From Adineta steineri (Eukaryota > Rotifera > Eurotatoria > Adinetida > Adinetidae), in NCBI GenBank assembly GCA_905250115.1, contig CAJNOI010000012.1, forward strand, positions 562,619 to 626,618: a stretch of DNA of 64,000 nt, in the 5' to 3' direction. A model generated the notes under the pieces. The model saw only the letters and a program-made list of their open reading frames with translations. It was not told the DNA's origin and searched no databases. The position numbers and the translations under genes are program-made. Position 1 is the first letter of the stretch. The number at the start of each line of letters is the position of its first letter. Below are positions 19,923 through 31,405 of this stretch, piece by piece.

Positions 19923-22283
19923 GTCAGGAATGTCCTTTAGAAAATGTCCTGGACGAAATGTCCTATAGTTTTGGTCCTTTCAGAAAATGTTCTTTAGATA
20001 TTGTCCTTTAGAAAACGTCCCCGAACTAAATGTCTTTGGACAAAATGTCTTCTAAGAATTGGTCCGGCATTGAAAAATGTCCTTTATATTTAAATAAGAG
20101 AATTTCGAATGAAGTGTTTCTAAAACATAGATGACGCTGTAATTTAACTAAAATTCATAGTGTTCTAAGTAAGTCGAATAGAGGATTTACTTTTATATAC
20201 AAGGAGTGAAAGAAAAGAAAAGATGGTCATTGTACTCGTATTGATTGTATCGAGACGTATTTTATAAATAATAAAAACAAACTTTTTAAATGGAATCGAG
20301 TGATTTCGTTATGATTGACGAGACATCGTCATCTTCAAATTCATCCTCATCATCGTCTTCAACTTCACCTTCGTCTAAAGTTACAATTGGTAAAACTACG
20401 TCAAATAAACGAAAAACTATGTTAATAATTGATGGTTATCATTTTCAAATGAAAGATTATAATAAAGGTAAAACTATGAAGTTTTGGCGATGTGCCAATC
20501 GACTTTGTAATGTTATTTTGCATACAAATCTTAATGATGAATTTGTGAAATACTCAAACAATAAAAGTGACCACTCACATTTACCAAATTCAGCTGCGTT
20601 AGAAATACGAAATTTAAGAGAACAAATGCGAAAACGAGCTGAAAATGAATTATTACCTTTGCAACAAATTGCTGAACAAGAAGTGCGACATGGTTTACTC
20701 ACAGGTGAAGCTCTTGCTGTTCTACCAAACATTCTTAATCTTGGTACGCCATTAAAAGTTTATATAATATAGACATTCTTAAATACTTTCTTTTAGGTCA
20801 TAATTTACTAATTAATCGGCGAGCAATGATGCCTTCAATTCCACGGTCATGTTCTTTTACAATTCCGGATATATATAAAAATGATTATCTCAATAAAGAT
20901 CGTCTTTTACTACACGACAGTTATGATCTACAATCTTCCATGAACGATTCATTATATGCACGACCTGAAGGAAGAATTCTCATATGGTCATCAGCTGCTC
21001 AATTAAACTTATTGTTTGATAGTGATAATCTTTACATGGATGGAACTTTTTCTACAACTCCACCCAACTTTCATCAAGTGTACATCATTCAAGCCGTTCA
21101 TCATGAATCGTGTACGTTATTTCTATTTAGCTAAATATTCAATGAATATAAACTCGTATAATGAAATATTGTTCATTACAATAGGTATCCCGGTGGTATT
21201 CGCATTACTACCGGATCGAAAGGCAACAACATATATATATATGTTTGATGTCTTATTTTCCGAAGCAAAAAAAGTTAATAAAACATTCAGTCCTCTCTTA
21301 ATCATGACAGATTTTGAGCCAGGGGTTTCCCGAGCAATTTCAATGATGGTATGATTTTATTTAAAATTCTAAATTCTAATTGAATGAAATTATATATTTT
21401 TTCTTATAGTTCAAGGAAGAAACAACCCAAAAGGGTTGCTTCTTCCACTTTTGTCAAGCTGTATATAGAAATGTGCAATTTAATGGCCTATCATCCACTT
21501 ATTTAGAGAATCTTATGGTTCGCAATGTGATTAGGCAAATGATGGCACTTGCGCTAGTACCTGAAGAACATGTAGTATCATTGTTTGCTAGTCTCGGTAA
21601 AGAACTTGATGAAGATGAACGCGATGAATTAAGCTGTTTATTTACATACTTTGAACGTCAGTGGTTGCGAGAAACCTCGATGTGGAATGTTTTCAACATT
21701 CGTGATAAAACGAACAACTTCTCCGAAGGTACGTAAAACTACAATAACGATCGTAACATCTCATTTAACTGTCATACATTTTAGGGTATAACAATAGGTT
21801 TAAAAAAAGAATGCAGAAATCGCATCCAAACATATGGTCATTTATTGATTCGATCAAAAACGAAGTACATACCGTTCATGATTTGATCACTCAAATCAAT
21901 TCTGGAATGACACCTCGTGAGAAAAAAGCTCAATCCAAAGTTGTGGAAAGAAGAATTAAAGAATTATATAGTCGATTCAATCAAGGAAAAATTACAGCCG
22001 AAGATTTATTACATCAGCTTTCTTTTTTTGTTATAAAAAAATAAATCGTAAATTAACTCGTTATAATAAAAAAATATATGATTCACATTACTTATCGAGT
22101 AGTTTTTTATTTTATAGCGAAAGGACATTTTAATAATAGAGGACATTTTTTTGTAGGACTATATGACAAAAGACTATTTCTAAAGGACTTTTTTAGAAAG
22201 GACATTATAACACAGGACATTTTCTAAAGGACCAAAACTGCAGGACATTTCGTCCAGGACATTTTCTAAAGGACATTCTTGAC
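19923..22283 (+). mobile_element. Complete MULE DNA transposon (2361 bp)
   Basis: Long terminal inverted repeats run inward about 160 bp from both ends; the outermost 40 bases (GTCA-GAATGTCCTTTAGAAAA and onward through CTGGACGAAATGTCCT) are nearly identical. Both are built from repeated AATGTCCTTTAG motifs. Between them lies a five-exon transposase gene with no break. The 9-bp target duplication expected for MULEs is not visible: flanks TAGAATCAT and GGATACCAA differ. The high end-to-end identity and intact gene suggest a young, possibly active, autonomous copy. Confidence 0.85.
20290..22044 (+). CDS. MULE transposase with FLYWCH zinc finger (503 aa)
   Basis: Exons 20290-20743, 20797-21111, 21185-21348, 21410-21728 and 21785-22044, joined by four introns of 53-73 bp; the total of 1512 bp is one frame. 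After a Ser-rich N-terminus (12-29) comes a FLYWCH-type zinc finger (about 46-102: FWRC, C73, then HSH), the DNA-binding part. The RNase-H-fold catalytic region shows YMDGTF (D233), LIMTDFEPG (D299), a CFFHFCQAVYR motif and NNFSEG (E417), giving a DDE candidate set. C-terminal to it is a short helical tail ending FFVIKK. The enzyme would cut and paste the surrounding element through its terminal repeats. FLYWCH-MULE fusions are known in animals. No stop, frameshift or missing catalytic residue is seen. Confidence 0.85.
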
Positions 22284-23470
22284 GGATACCAACATTCCTA
22301 TTTATTACTAAAATAAGTTGATAAATAATAAAGAGTGATTCACAGTTTTAATGAATTAATTGAAAATAAGCAAAAACTGAATGCAAGTTATTTGTTATTG
22401 CATTCTTAAAAAAATCTTTGCTTTCATATTTTATTGATTTTTCTATTGCACATTTGAAAGTGAAGTGATTGCTCGAACAAATAATTTCACATACGGTAAT
22501 ACGATAGTGATATTTAAATCGAAGTTTATTTTTGGCAGTATACTTTAATATCACTATAATTCATGTAAATATATTTTTTCAATTAAAATATCCATCAAAT
22601 GGATACAGAATCTTCTTGAAATTTCATTAAACTATGTATTTTTAGTTGGAATAACGGCAGAAAGAAAATGTAATTTCAGTTATAATAACATAATTTCCTG
22701 TATGAAAATAACGTCTCAAAAAGAAATTAATAGCACATGATACGCCCATGCTATACTGATTTTTTGAACAATAACAAATTGTCATGTCTTTCTCTAATTA
22801 GAATCTTCATATATGTTTTCAAGTATTCTTTGTTTTACTGAACAAATGATAAATTAAATTCTTATTTTTTTTTAATAGACAGTTCTTAGTAACGTATATA
22901 GGAGAGAAAATACATTTCTATTGTTATATATTAGTTTGATAAAAGAAGAAACAAACTCGGTAACATCCGTCGTTATAGCATTTAAAAAACACAATTATCT
23001 TGGTAATATATATAGTTATTTAAGAAACCTTTCCTCTATGCAAAAATAAACTTATTATCTTAGTCAGTACAGAAATTTATTAGTTACTTTTTATCGTATC
23101 AATAGAATTATATAATCATTTCGGTCTCGAAAGAAATTTAATTTCTGGATATCCATGTATGTTTATATAAGAACGAAACAGTTTTTTACCTACGAATTAA
23201 ATCGATTTTCTTGATAGAATATTATCATATTTCAAATTTGAGGTTTTTAATGTAGAAATACATTCTATCATTATAGTTTGTTTCATTATTCTACATTGAA
23301 GTATTGATTATATTAATCGACTATAGATTAATATTCTTTGTCTCCCAAACATACATTCGGCAGAAAGTCATCTTTTATTTGATTCTTCTATTTAGGAATC
23401 ATTTTCTAAAGAACTCTCTCATTTAAACAATTATTTTTCTTTTTTTGAGGAATTACTTAATTTGAGAAAT
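22284..23470. other. Intergenic, no gene seen
   Basis: About 1.2 kb of AT-rich DNA between the MULE and the 7TM receptor. Only short ORFs with no recognisable pattern. It should contain the receptor promoter. Confidence 0.5.
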
Positions 23471-24454
23471 ATGCCTAATACAAGTACTACAACATTATAT
23501 ATTGCGACATTGCGAAATATTTCCAATCAAATAACTTTTTCAATGTCAGTTATAATTCTTGTTATGGGTTTGATTGGAAATCTACTCAATTGTTTAGTAT
23601 TTGGTCAACGTTCACTTCGTTCTAAACCATGTGTGATCTATTTTCTCTTGGCTAGTATATCGAATTTAATCGTTATTATTGCCGGTGTAACACCAGGTGC
23701 GTTACAAAGTTTTTTTAAGATTCCAAATCAAACGGAAACTGTTCCAATTTTTTGTAAACTACGTTTAATTGTACTGTTTATAATGCGTACTATTTCCTCT
23801 TGGTTACTTACCCTTGCTACAGTCGATCGTTCGTTGATTTCAAATACCAATGTTCATCGACGTCGACTTAGTAATTTGAAGAATACCTATATCTGCATTT
23901 TAATTGTTAGTATTAGTTCCAGTTTAATTTGGGCTCAAGTTGGGTATTGTTTTGATGCAAATTTAATTGGAACACCACAAAAATGTTATGCTAAATCAGA
24001 TGTATGCCGTATTTTTAATGATCTTGCTCAATCGTTGATTACTACAATCATACCAGCTTTAGTTATGTTAGTATTTGGTCTATTAACTATTCGAAATATT
24101 CGCCATACTCAACAAATAAAACCTTCGACTGATCCAATGAGCACCACTGTTAGTCGAAACAACCGTAAAGATGAAAGAAGTTTAACAATTATGCTATTAG
24201 CACAAGTAATTCTCCTCACTATATTTACTTTACCACAAGCTAGTCAAAAATTTTATTTAACTTATTCATTTTATCATACCAAGAATTCATCACAAAGAGC
24301 TTTAGAAAGTCTTATTTTCAATTTTGTTCTTCTTCTAACATATATTCCTAGTTGCATTCCATTCTATTTATATACAATTACTGGTGTTATATTTCGTCAA
24401 ACACTTTTCAACGTATTAAAAAAAGGATTTGATTTGATCAATTGTTTTCATTAA
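23471..24454 (+). CDS. Rhodopsin-like 7TM receptor (327 aa)
   Basis: A single exon starting at ATG 23471 (MPNTST); an upstream TTG is not a credible start. Seven hydrophobic helices are visible: TM1 with the GNLLN motif, TM2 IYFLLASISNLIVIIAGV, TM3 after CKLR ending in DRS in place of DRY, TM4 YICILIVSISSSLIWA, TM5 SLITTIIPALVMLVFGLL, TM6 MLLAQVILLTIFTLPQA, and TM7 LLLTYIPSCIPFYLYTIT. Conserved Cys residues occur before TM3 and in the second extracellular loop. It belongs to the divergent class-A receptors (FMRFamide-receptor-like) that are numerous in bdelloids. The ligand cannot be told from sequence; peptide sensing or chemosensation is an inference. A relative is at 35527-36818. Confidence 0.8.
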   Translation: MPNTSTTTLYIATLRNISNQITFSMSVIILVMGLIGNLLNCLVFGQRSLRSKPCVIYFLLASISNLIVIIAGVTPGALQSFFKIPNQTETVPIFCKLRLIVLFIMRTISSWLLTLATVDRSLISNTNVHRRRLSNLKNTYICILIVSISSSLIWAQVGYCFDANLIGTPQKCYAKSDVCRIFNDLAQSLITTIIPALVMLVFGLLTIRNIRHTQQIKPSTDPMSTTVSRNNRKDERSLTIMLLAQVILLTIFTLPQASQKFYLTYSFYHTKNSSQRALESLIFNFVLLLTYIPSCIPFYLYTITGVIFRQTLFNVLKKGFDLINCFH

Positions 24455-25337
24455 AAACTATAATAATATATAACATTCATTTTTATCTCTAATCATGTAA
24501 TCTTAAATTTGAAATAAAATCTTATTTTATTCTAACAGATTTTCAAAATGTGTGACATTCAATACAAATAATCGTTTATTTTATACTGATTTCATAGATA
24601 TCGTTTGTTTTGTTTCCCTATCGAACTGAAAAATATATCGAATATATGAGTCATTTTTGTTTTGGAAAACGTTTCTTGATGTTCATTTTCATGAACACCT
24701 ACCTTCTAAAAAAAAAGTAAATTTAATGGCTGCCTCATAATATTCTACCGACTGTTTATCGTTCTCTTTTTTTTTGTATCGTCACATTATGAATCATTCC
24801 TGTGATCAATAGAATCATGGCTAAAATTACTTTTTTGTTCTTTTGCATTTTCACAAGTAGTATATGTGGGATATGAGAATAAAATTTCTAGTTTTTTCTT
24901 CCATATTCTTGTCTTTTTAGTCCTTTGTGTATATAAGCGGTGTGGATGGTTGTTGCTATTCTACTTCGTCCACACATCATCGTCACACTCACCCTCAAGT
25001 TTCACAAAAGACTAAAATATTTTATTTGCCGATCATACAGTTGTTTCATTATTTAAAAACTTTGTAAAATCATCATAAATATAAGATTTTTTCGAATACT
25101 AGGATGCGAGAGTATATAAGAAATTGATAGATTAATAATACCTACACCCATAATTCTCGAGCTCCATAGATTCGATAGATGTGGATATGATTAGTGAGAA
25201 CACCAAAAACCGTACTAATGTATTCCAGACCTAAGATATAATTTATTCTTTTAACAAATTCAATATTTAAAGCTTGACAATACAATATCAAACAAACAAA
25301 TGAGTTGATCTTGGCAAATAAATTAATTTATTAAAAA
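24455..25337. other. Intergenic, no gene seen
   Basis: No coding sequence supported. GTGTGGATGG at 24940 and CACACTCACCCTC at 24984-24996 form a diverged TGTGGG-type inverted pair. Confidence 0.5.
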
Positions 25338-27379
25338 TCAGTTAACTCCAATATTAAATTTTTGTACTCTATGATTAGCAGAATCGCTGACATAGAGATT
25401 ACCTTGTTGATCAAATGTTATACCCACAGGTTCATGTAACTGATTTAATTGTTGCCCATTTCCATTTCCACCAACAACAATACTGCCTGGTTTTTGATTT
25501 TTTAACCAACGCATTATTCGATGATTTCCTGAATCAGCTATATAAAGATTGCCCATACGATCAAGAATCACTTTTCGAGGATGAAGAAAATTCACAAGAT
25601 AACTCCCTTGACCTTGTATACCGGCAACCGTCGTTCCTGCGATTGCAGTTTTCAACCATTTAGTTATACGACTATTATTAGAATCCGATACATAAAGTGA
25701 ATAATCTTCATCAATGAAGATATAAGTAGGAAAATTTAGTTGGCTGGGACGCGTTCCTATTCCATTTCCACCTGCTACAATTGTTCCCTCCATTTCTCCT
25801 TTTCTCCATTGTTTTATCTCATGCTTCTCACAGTCAGAGACATACAGACTTTCATTGTTATCCATTGCCAGACCATAGCAATGAATATTTGAGATGATTA
25901 TTTGTTGATATGCTGGATTTCGAAGAGATACTCGAACTACACGCCTATTTCCTTGTTCACAAATGATGAGAGAATTATTCTTTCGATCAAAAAGTACATC
26001 AACTGGAAAATTTAATTCATTCTTTGGATTTCCACCAACGACAACTTGTCCGCTCTTCGCACCATATTCCCACTTAACAACACGATCGTTCCCACTGTCA
26101 GCAATATAAATCGTTTGAGTCTTATCATTAATAGTGATACCAAGAGGCGATGACAAACGATTTAATTGACTTCCTCGTCCATTTCCTCCAGCAACAGTTG
26201 ATCCGTTTTGTATCCATACAGTATCATTAGTAATATTCATAGAAAATTGTAATTGCTCTATAAAACATTACAAGTTTAGTTATGCTGAAACTATGGTAAG
26301 GAGAAACAGAAACTTGCTCTCATACATTCATATATCCATCGGTAGGTTATGAACTATTCAGAAGAGAAAAACAACAGCAACTTGAGTTGTGACGAGAAAT
26401 AAATTAATGAGGAAACTTTGAGCTTTTAGTACATTTTGTTTTACTATCATACATTCATATAAGATCAAAATCATTGTGCTTTCAATATCTCAGAAAAAAG
26501 ATCATGAAATAGTAAATAACTTCACGTGGTTCTCTTGTAAACTATGTCATCGTTCAATAATGCATGAGCTGACTTTCTTCAGTAAAGATGGGAATTTTAA
26601 TATGATGAATTATTTAAATAGAATAATTTAGATATCAATATGCGAGAAAACTATACCTCCTATTATTGTATCGTCTTCTGTTGTCATTGTAAGTTCTATT
26701 GTTGATTCTTCTGTATCTGTCATTATCGTCGTCGATTCCGTGATGTTGCTCTTTTTCCTCGTTGCGATAATTGTTGGAATAATTATGATTAAGGCAACAA
26801 CAATAATGAGGAAAATGATCCATATTACTTTTCTTTTTCTATAACACTCACATCTAAATAGAAGAAAAAAAGTCGTTAGTATCATTTACTAATGGAGGCA
26901 CCCGATTTTTATAAGAAAACTTTACATGCTGGAAAAAGATACAAAATTTAGATAGGGGTGTGCTTGAAAGTTTTGCATTTATCACCACAACACGTCCCGC
27001 TGTTCAAACCAGAGATGGACAACTCCAGCTCTATTCCTATTTTGAGAGCCCAACTCCACAGTTGAAGTTGCCCATCTCTAGTGCATACACTCACATCTAG
27101 CCTCAACCTTTCTTTGGGCCACTGGGTATTCCGTGAAAGGTTTAGTAACGCTAGCTATTACATGGACTAAATTCATAAAGAACAGACAAACAAATATTCC
27201 TCTTTAGATATATACATTACATTTTATGATACACATTCAATGTTCTTGATTGTTTCGTTGATGTTGGAGCTGCATCAGCATTGATTGTTTCAGACTGAAA
27301 TAGTTAAAAAGAAAAGATTATTTTGTATATTTTTTTCTTAATATATTACATGATCAATTCCAATTTTGTTTTGTCTCAT
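25338..27379 (-). CDS. Type II membrane NHL-repeat propeller (406 aa)
   Basis: Exons 27379-27350, 27294-27221, 26853-26657 and 26257-25338; GT..AG joins sum to 1221 bp in one frame. The N-terminal tail is short and polar (MRQNKIGIDH, then SETINADAAPTSTKQ). A single membrane helix follows (VIWIIFLIIVVALIIIIPTII, about 44-64), then a Thr/Glu-rich stalk. The rest is a six-bladed NHL beta-propeller with recurrent blades of the type NLYIADSGNHRIMRW and VAGGNGNG between them. The predicted topology puts the propeller outside the cell, where NHL domains bind proteins, sugars or RNA; the ligand is unknown. The first two exons are short and identified mainly because frame and splice sites fit. Introns 2 and 3 (367 and 399 bp) are long for this genome, and intron 2 holds a small MITE. 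Confidence 0.75.
27012..27077. mobile_element. Tiny inverted-repeat element (MITE-like)
   Basis: AGAGATGGACAACT at the left and AGTTGCCCATCTCT at the right form imperfect terminal inverted repeats around about 40 bp. The ends resemble the AGAGATGGGCAA ends of small hAT-type MITEs. It sits in intron 2 of the NHL gene. No clear 8-bp target duplication is seen. Confidence 0.5.
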
Positions 27380-28235
27380 AGTCAATGTTTTATCGAAGTG
27401 TGGTATATCTAAAATCATGTAAATAAAATAAATATAAAACTACAAGCAAAAAATCTAGTATAATTTCTAACATAGTCTAATCAATTTTGATTATACTTAA
27501 AAGCAAACGTTTCAGATAGTTTAAGATAATTTCTTCTTTTTTTCATATAATCATTCTGTGTTTCTATAAAATATATCTTTTTTTTTACATCTACGTCATT
27601 CATATTTAACATAGATATGAATAATATATAAACTAACATCTGCCTTTTATTAACTTCAATAAATATTTCTTAATAACTAACTATAATAAAATAAAAAGAG
27701 ACGTTAGAAAAAAAAATTAGATTATTAACTCTTTTTTACATTGTCTTACACGAAATAAATAAAACAATACTTTGTATCAATCAAATTATAAGTTAATTAA
27801 TTATAAATTTGTTAGACTGGCGATACTGAACGTCTACGGTTAATTCATTCGCTAATGATCTTCGAAGTAGCAAATGAAAAAGGTACGAGAAGAGAAATTA
27901 CTGATTAATGAAATTAGGAGACAATATGTCTAAAAACGGACCTTTGTTATTTTGACGGCTTCTACTTCACATACACGATTCTTTCAATGAAAAACATTCA
28001 CAAAAAAGCTAACGTATGAATATAAAATAATGAGCTGACTTCCTTTTTTAGGATTATTTAGGAATAAAACGATAGCAGATGTCAACTAAAAGGCTTCCAT
28101 ACAAAATACCAAAGTAAAAATTTGATATAGTTTTTTGTAGAAAAAAAAGAGTTGCATCATAATATTTTGTTATATCTCATTAGTTCAGATAGGTAGAGGG
28201 TTATGAATGATGTCCTTCGTCAGAAATATATCATA

Positions 28236-28369
28236 TGTGGGTGTGGGTGTAGGTGTCGGTATGAGTTTATTGATTTTTGATGATTTTTATTCTAGAGAAT
28301 GCTATTTCTCAATAGTAGGCATCCATAGAGTGTGGGTGCGGATTTCGTATTTATCTCACCCACACCCAT
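28236..28369. repeat. TGTGGG-type repeats, two units
   Basis: A G-rich arm TGTGGGTGTGGGTGTAGGTG (28236-28255) is followed 70 bp later by a full small inverted repeat: GAGTGTGGGTGCGG (28329 on) and CACCCACACCCATCC (28358 on). The middle GATTTCGTATTTATCTCA resembles the middles of other copies. The ORF across it is not a gene. The rest of 27380-28525 shows no gene. Confidence 0.75.
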
Positions 28370-28525
28370 CCTACTCTTTCAGTTCGAGCTAATCAATCGA
28401 ATCCACTGATTCCTAGCCATTTATTCGTCCCAACTCAAAAATAGGTTGACTTCTTATGATTTTATCTTTTGAACTATTTGCTACAACGCAGATTTCGTGT
28501 TTATTTATATTTTATTAGTTATTTA

Positions 28526-29443
28526 TTAATATAAGAATTGAAAATAAATAGCAGTTAATATTGTAATTAGAAATACAGCCAGCCATTTTCTTTGTCTTGC
28601 TTTTGCTTTCCTCGATTGTGGAACTATTGTGATCTGAGCATTGGAAGCTTTAAGGTTGATGAAGTTCAATGTAGCTTCTAAGCCTTCATGATCTGAAACC
28701 ATTAATATAGGATTGTTTTGATTCTTTTCATCAGCAGAAACTACAGATGAGCTTGTTGTAGAAAAATGTTGATTAGTTAGAATATAATCCAAACGAACTA
28801 ATCGGGCATAGGTCGCTGCAGCATTGGGAGTGGAATCTTTTAATCTATTAATCGATAGAGATTCTAGCATATCATTGTATTCTTTAGTACCATATTGTAT
28901 ATTTAAATCTCCACATAATATAACCTTATGACCAGCATGATAGGTAGTGATATGATCATTAATTTGTTGAAGTTGTCTTGTACGCACTCGACGTGTAGGT
29001 TTTGCATCCAAATGAGTATTAATAATAATTAGATCTTTATTTGTTTTTGTAATTTTACAACACATATAACCTTTATTAGTCGCCAATTCAGCTAAACTGT
29101 AACCATTGAATGGTTCTTGATGACAAGGTTCTATTTTATGAGCAGATAAAATTAAGCAACCACTATCTTGCACACCAAACCATGGTGTATTAGCTGTATA
29201 GCTATATGGATATTTGGATTTGACTGTTTCTATTAAGTTGGTTCGCTGTCGAGAACCATAATTCAATAATAAAAATGGATTGCATACAAATACTTCCTGT
29301 AAACATATAATATCGTAGAGCTGCGTAGCATCATCCATTAACCAAGTAGCAAATGTATTTAATCTTTGAGCTGAATGTTGTCCACCTACGAATCTATGAC
29401 ACCATAAATTATATGTTAATACTCGAAAACTATTCTTATTCAT
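28526..29443 (-). CDS. Neutral sphingomyelinase-like EEP phosphodiesterase (305 aa)
   Basis: An endonuclease/exonuclease/phosphatase-fold enzyme, best matched to neutral sphingomyelinases (SMPD2 type), which cleave sphingomyelin to ceramide and phosphocholine. Catalytic landmarks are in order: YNLW (N12), LQEVFV (E50, Mg2+ ligand), NTHLDAKP, GDLNIQYG (about 176) and VSDHEGLEA (about 246) with the general-base His. A C-terminal membrane helix (WLAVFLITILTAIYFQFLY) anchors it, as in SMPD2, although with one helix only. The ATG at 29443 gives a complete domain. The frame stays open upstream to a possible splice acceptor at 29502-29503, so a further N-terminal exon cannot be excluded. A related intracellular phosphodiesterase is the alternative. 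Confidence 0.75.
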   Translation of the reverse strand: MNKNSFRVLTYNLWCHRFVGGQHSAQRLNTFATWLMDDATQLYDIICLQEVFVCNPFLLLNYGSRQRTNLIETVKSKYPYSYTANTPWFGVQDSGCLILSAHKIEPCHQEPFNGYSLAELATNKGYMCCKITKTNKDLIIINTHLDAKPTRRVRTRQLQQINDHITTYHAGHKVILCGDLNIQYGTKEYNDMLESLSINRLKDSTPNAAATYARLVRLDYILTNQHFSTTSSSVVSADEKNQNNPILMVSDHEGLEATLNFINLKASNAQITIVPQSRKAKARQRKWLAVFLITILTAIYFQFLY

Positions 29444-30131
29444 ATTGTCAACTGATACATTTACTATCGGCTCGACTGAATTTGCAGCATATATGTCAGA
29501 TCTAAAAGTTCAATTCAATTGTTAAAATATATATTTTTAAGTTATTTGGAGGATGTGAATGTTTGAAGGTGAATGAAATAGAATATTCACATCAATATCA
29601 TCAAGTAAACTTAATTCTGGAGCGAATTTCACGAGAAATTTAAATACAAGGGCTACATACATTCGTTACACGCGTCCTATATTCACACGCAAAGATAGTC
29701 GTAATGATTACCTCTAGTCAAAGTATGTAAAGAGAAAAGAGAAATAAAGTGGCTTGTTATTTTTTTCTTTTCCTTTCTCTTTTTTTTTATGTGACGCATA
29801 ACAGAACTGACTAATATTTCAGATAAATACAAAAGCATATACTGGAGTGTGATAGAAAAGCTTGCACAACGTTCGTATGGTTTATGTAACACTTAAAAAT
29901 GAGTAATAGAGCCAGTTTGATTTCAGTCTTGTCACGGCCTTCAGTCATGATACATCATTCTCTTTCTTCTATTTCCTTGAGTCATACATACATTCTGAGT
30001 CATATACATATGATCGAGATTCTTAAGTCATAATTATATTTTATATTCTAGCGCATAAAATAAAAAAAACAAAATTAAACATAGATAAATACATCTACTG
30101 AACAATTTTTTTTAAACGTATATTTTTCATC

Positions 30132-30330
30132 TCACCTAATAGCTTTCAATGTATTCTGATTCAATAATATATACTTGTGCATATCAGCACATTTCAAAAT
30201 AGCATTGAAATGTATTTTTAATTCAGCTGATACTAATTCTGTTGTCATTTACTAAATGTTTCATGTGTGAAAAAACAGATTCAATATAAGCATTACTGCA
30301 AAGTAATAACATCCAGAGTTGATCGAATAA
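30132..30330 (-). pseudogene. Fragment of a hAT-type transposase C-terminus
   Basis: The minus strand reads DQLWMLLLCSNAYIESVF followed by SHMKHLVNDNRIS, then after a one-base shift SAELKIHFNAIL and LNQNTLKAIR, ending in a stop. The pattern SNAxxESVFSxMKxLVNDNR..S.ELK resembles the dimerisation end of hAT/BED transposases (usually AERxFSxLKxIKxxxR). No upstream catalytic part is present. It is a short relic; the assignment rests on motif resemblance only. Confidence 0.35.
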
Positions 30331-31405
30331 AATATTGAGAATTTTCATTGAAAATGCAAAAGACAAAAAAATCCAAAAAGCGGAAGAAGTGGCAGCACTA
30401 ATGTAGACAAATAAATAAATCATCTTAAGAGTGTATGTGTGGGTGGCTGCTTTTTCAATTCACGTCATTCACCTACATCAACACCCTGACGATGCGAAGT
30501 TCACATCGAATTAAAAATATTTGCTATTTTTATATATATTTCATAAGAAATTAAAGAAATTAAAATGACTTGAAGAATATTTTGATATATACAACTGCAC
30601 ATGACCTACATTAATCTGAAAGTCCAAATATAGAAAATTTTTTATTTCACTCGAACTTTTCGTTTGATGGCGTATTACGTCATGTTACAATCATGAGAAT
30701 CAATCAAACGATTTTATTAAGTTTTTAATTAGTTATTTATATTCACCTCACATCATTGTACTTCAATAATATCAGTTTGTCAAAAAGTGTATTATTATCA
30801 TTATTTGTTCTTTCAGTCCTTAAATGTTGTTTCTAAGCAGCCATCTCTCTCAAAAAAATTACTCAATATTTAATTCTTTTCTTTTTCTTTTCTCTATATA
30901 TGAATAGGAGATGAAAGGCGATTATAAGTATTATATTTTTAGAATACATGTATTAAATCGTTCAATATATTTCAAATTAAACGAAATTTTTTTAACGAAA
31001 GATAGATATAGTATTAACAATTGATGCTTATCCTCTATGAAAAAATATATCGTTTGTAATGCAAAAAGTTTCTTCTATCGAATCTTTTATATGTACAAAA
31101 CCAATATTGACAACCTTGCATAAAAGTGCATTGCTGACGTCAAAAGTAGATGTACGTCATACTGTTCTTTTTATTCAGTCGTGATTATGACTTACATTTC
31201 TGTTGAATAAACAAGAATGAAAAAAGAAAGAATTTACATAAATATCTGTTTCTCATTTACTAAGTTGCTTTTTTGTGGTATGTACACTATTATGTCCAAA
31301 GTTGTATTTTATTACATATGAAGAAAAATCTAACAATAAAATTTAAAATCGTTTTCTATTCTTTTAGAAATTCGTTTGAACATTATTTTATTGAATAACG
31401 AATCA
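30331..31405. other. Intergenic, no gene seen
   Basis: Contains a diverged TGTGGG-type pair (GTGTATGTGTGGGTGG at 30431; CACCTACATCAACACCCTGA at 30469). Otherwise AT-rich, without supported features. Confidence 0.5.
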
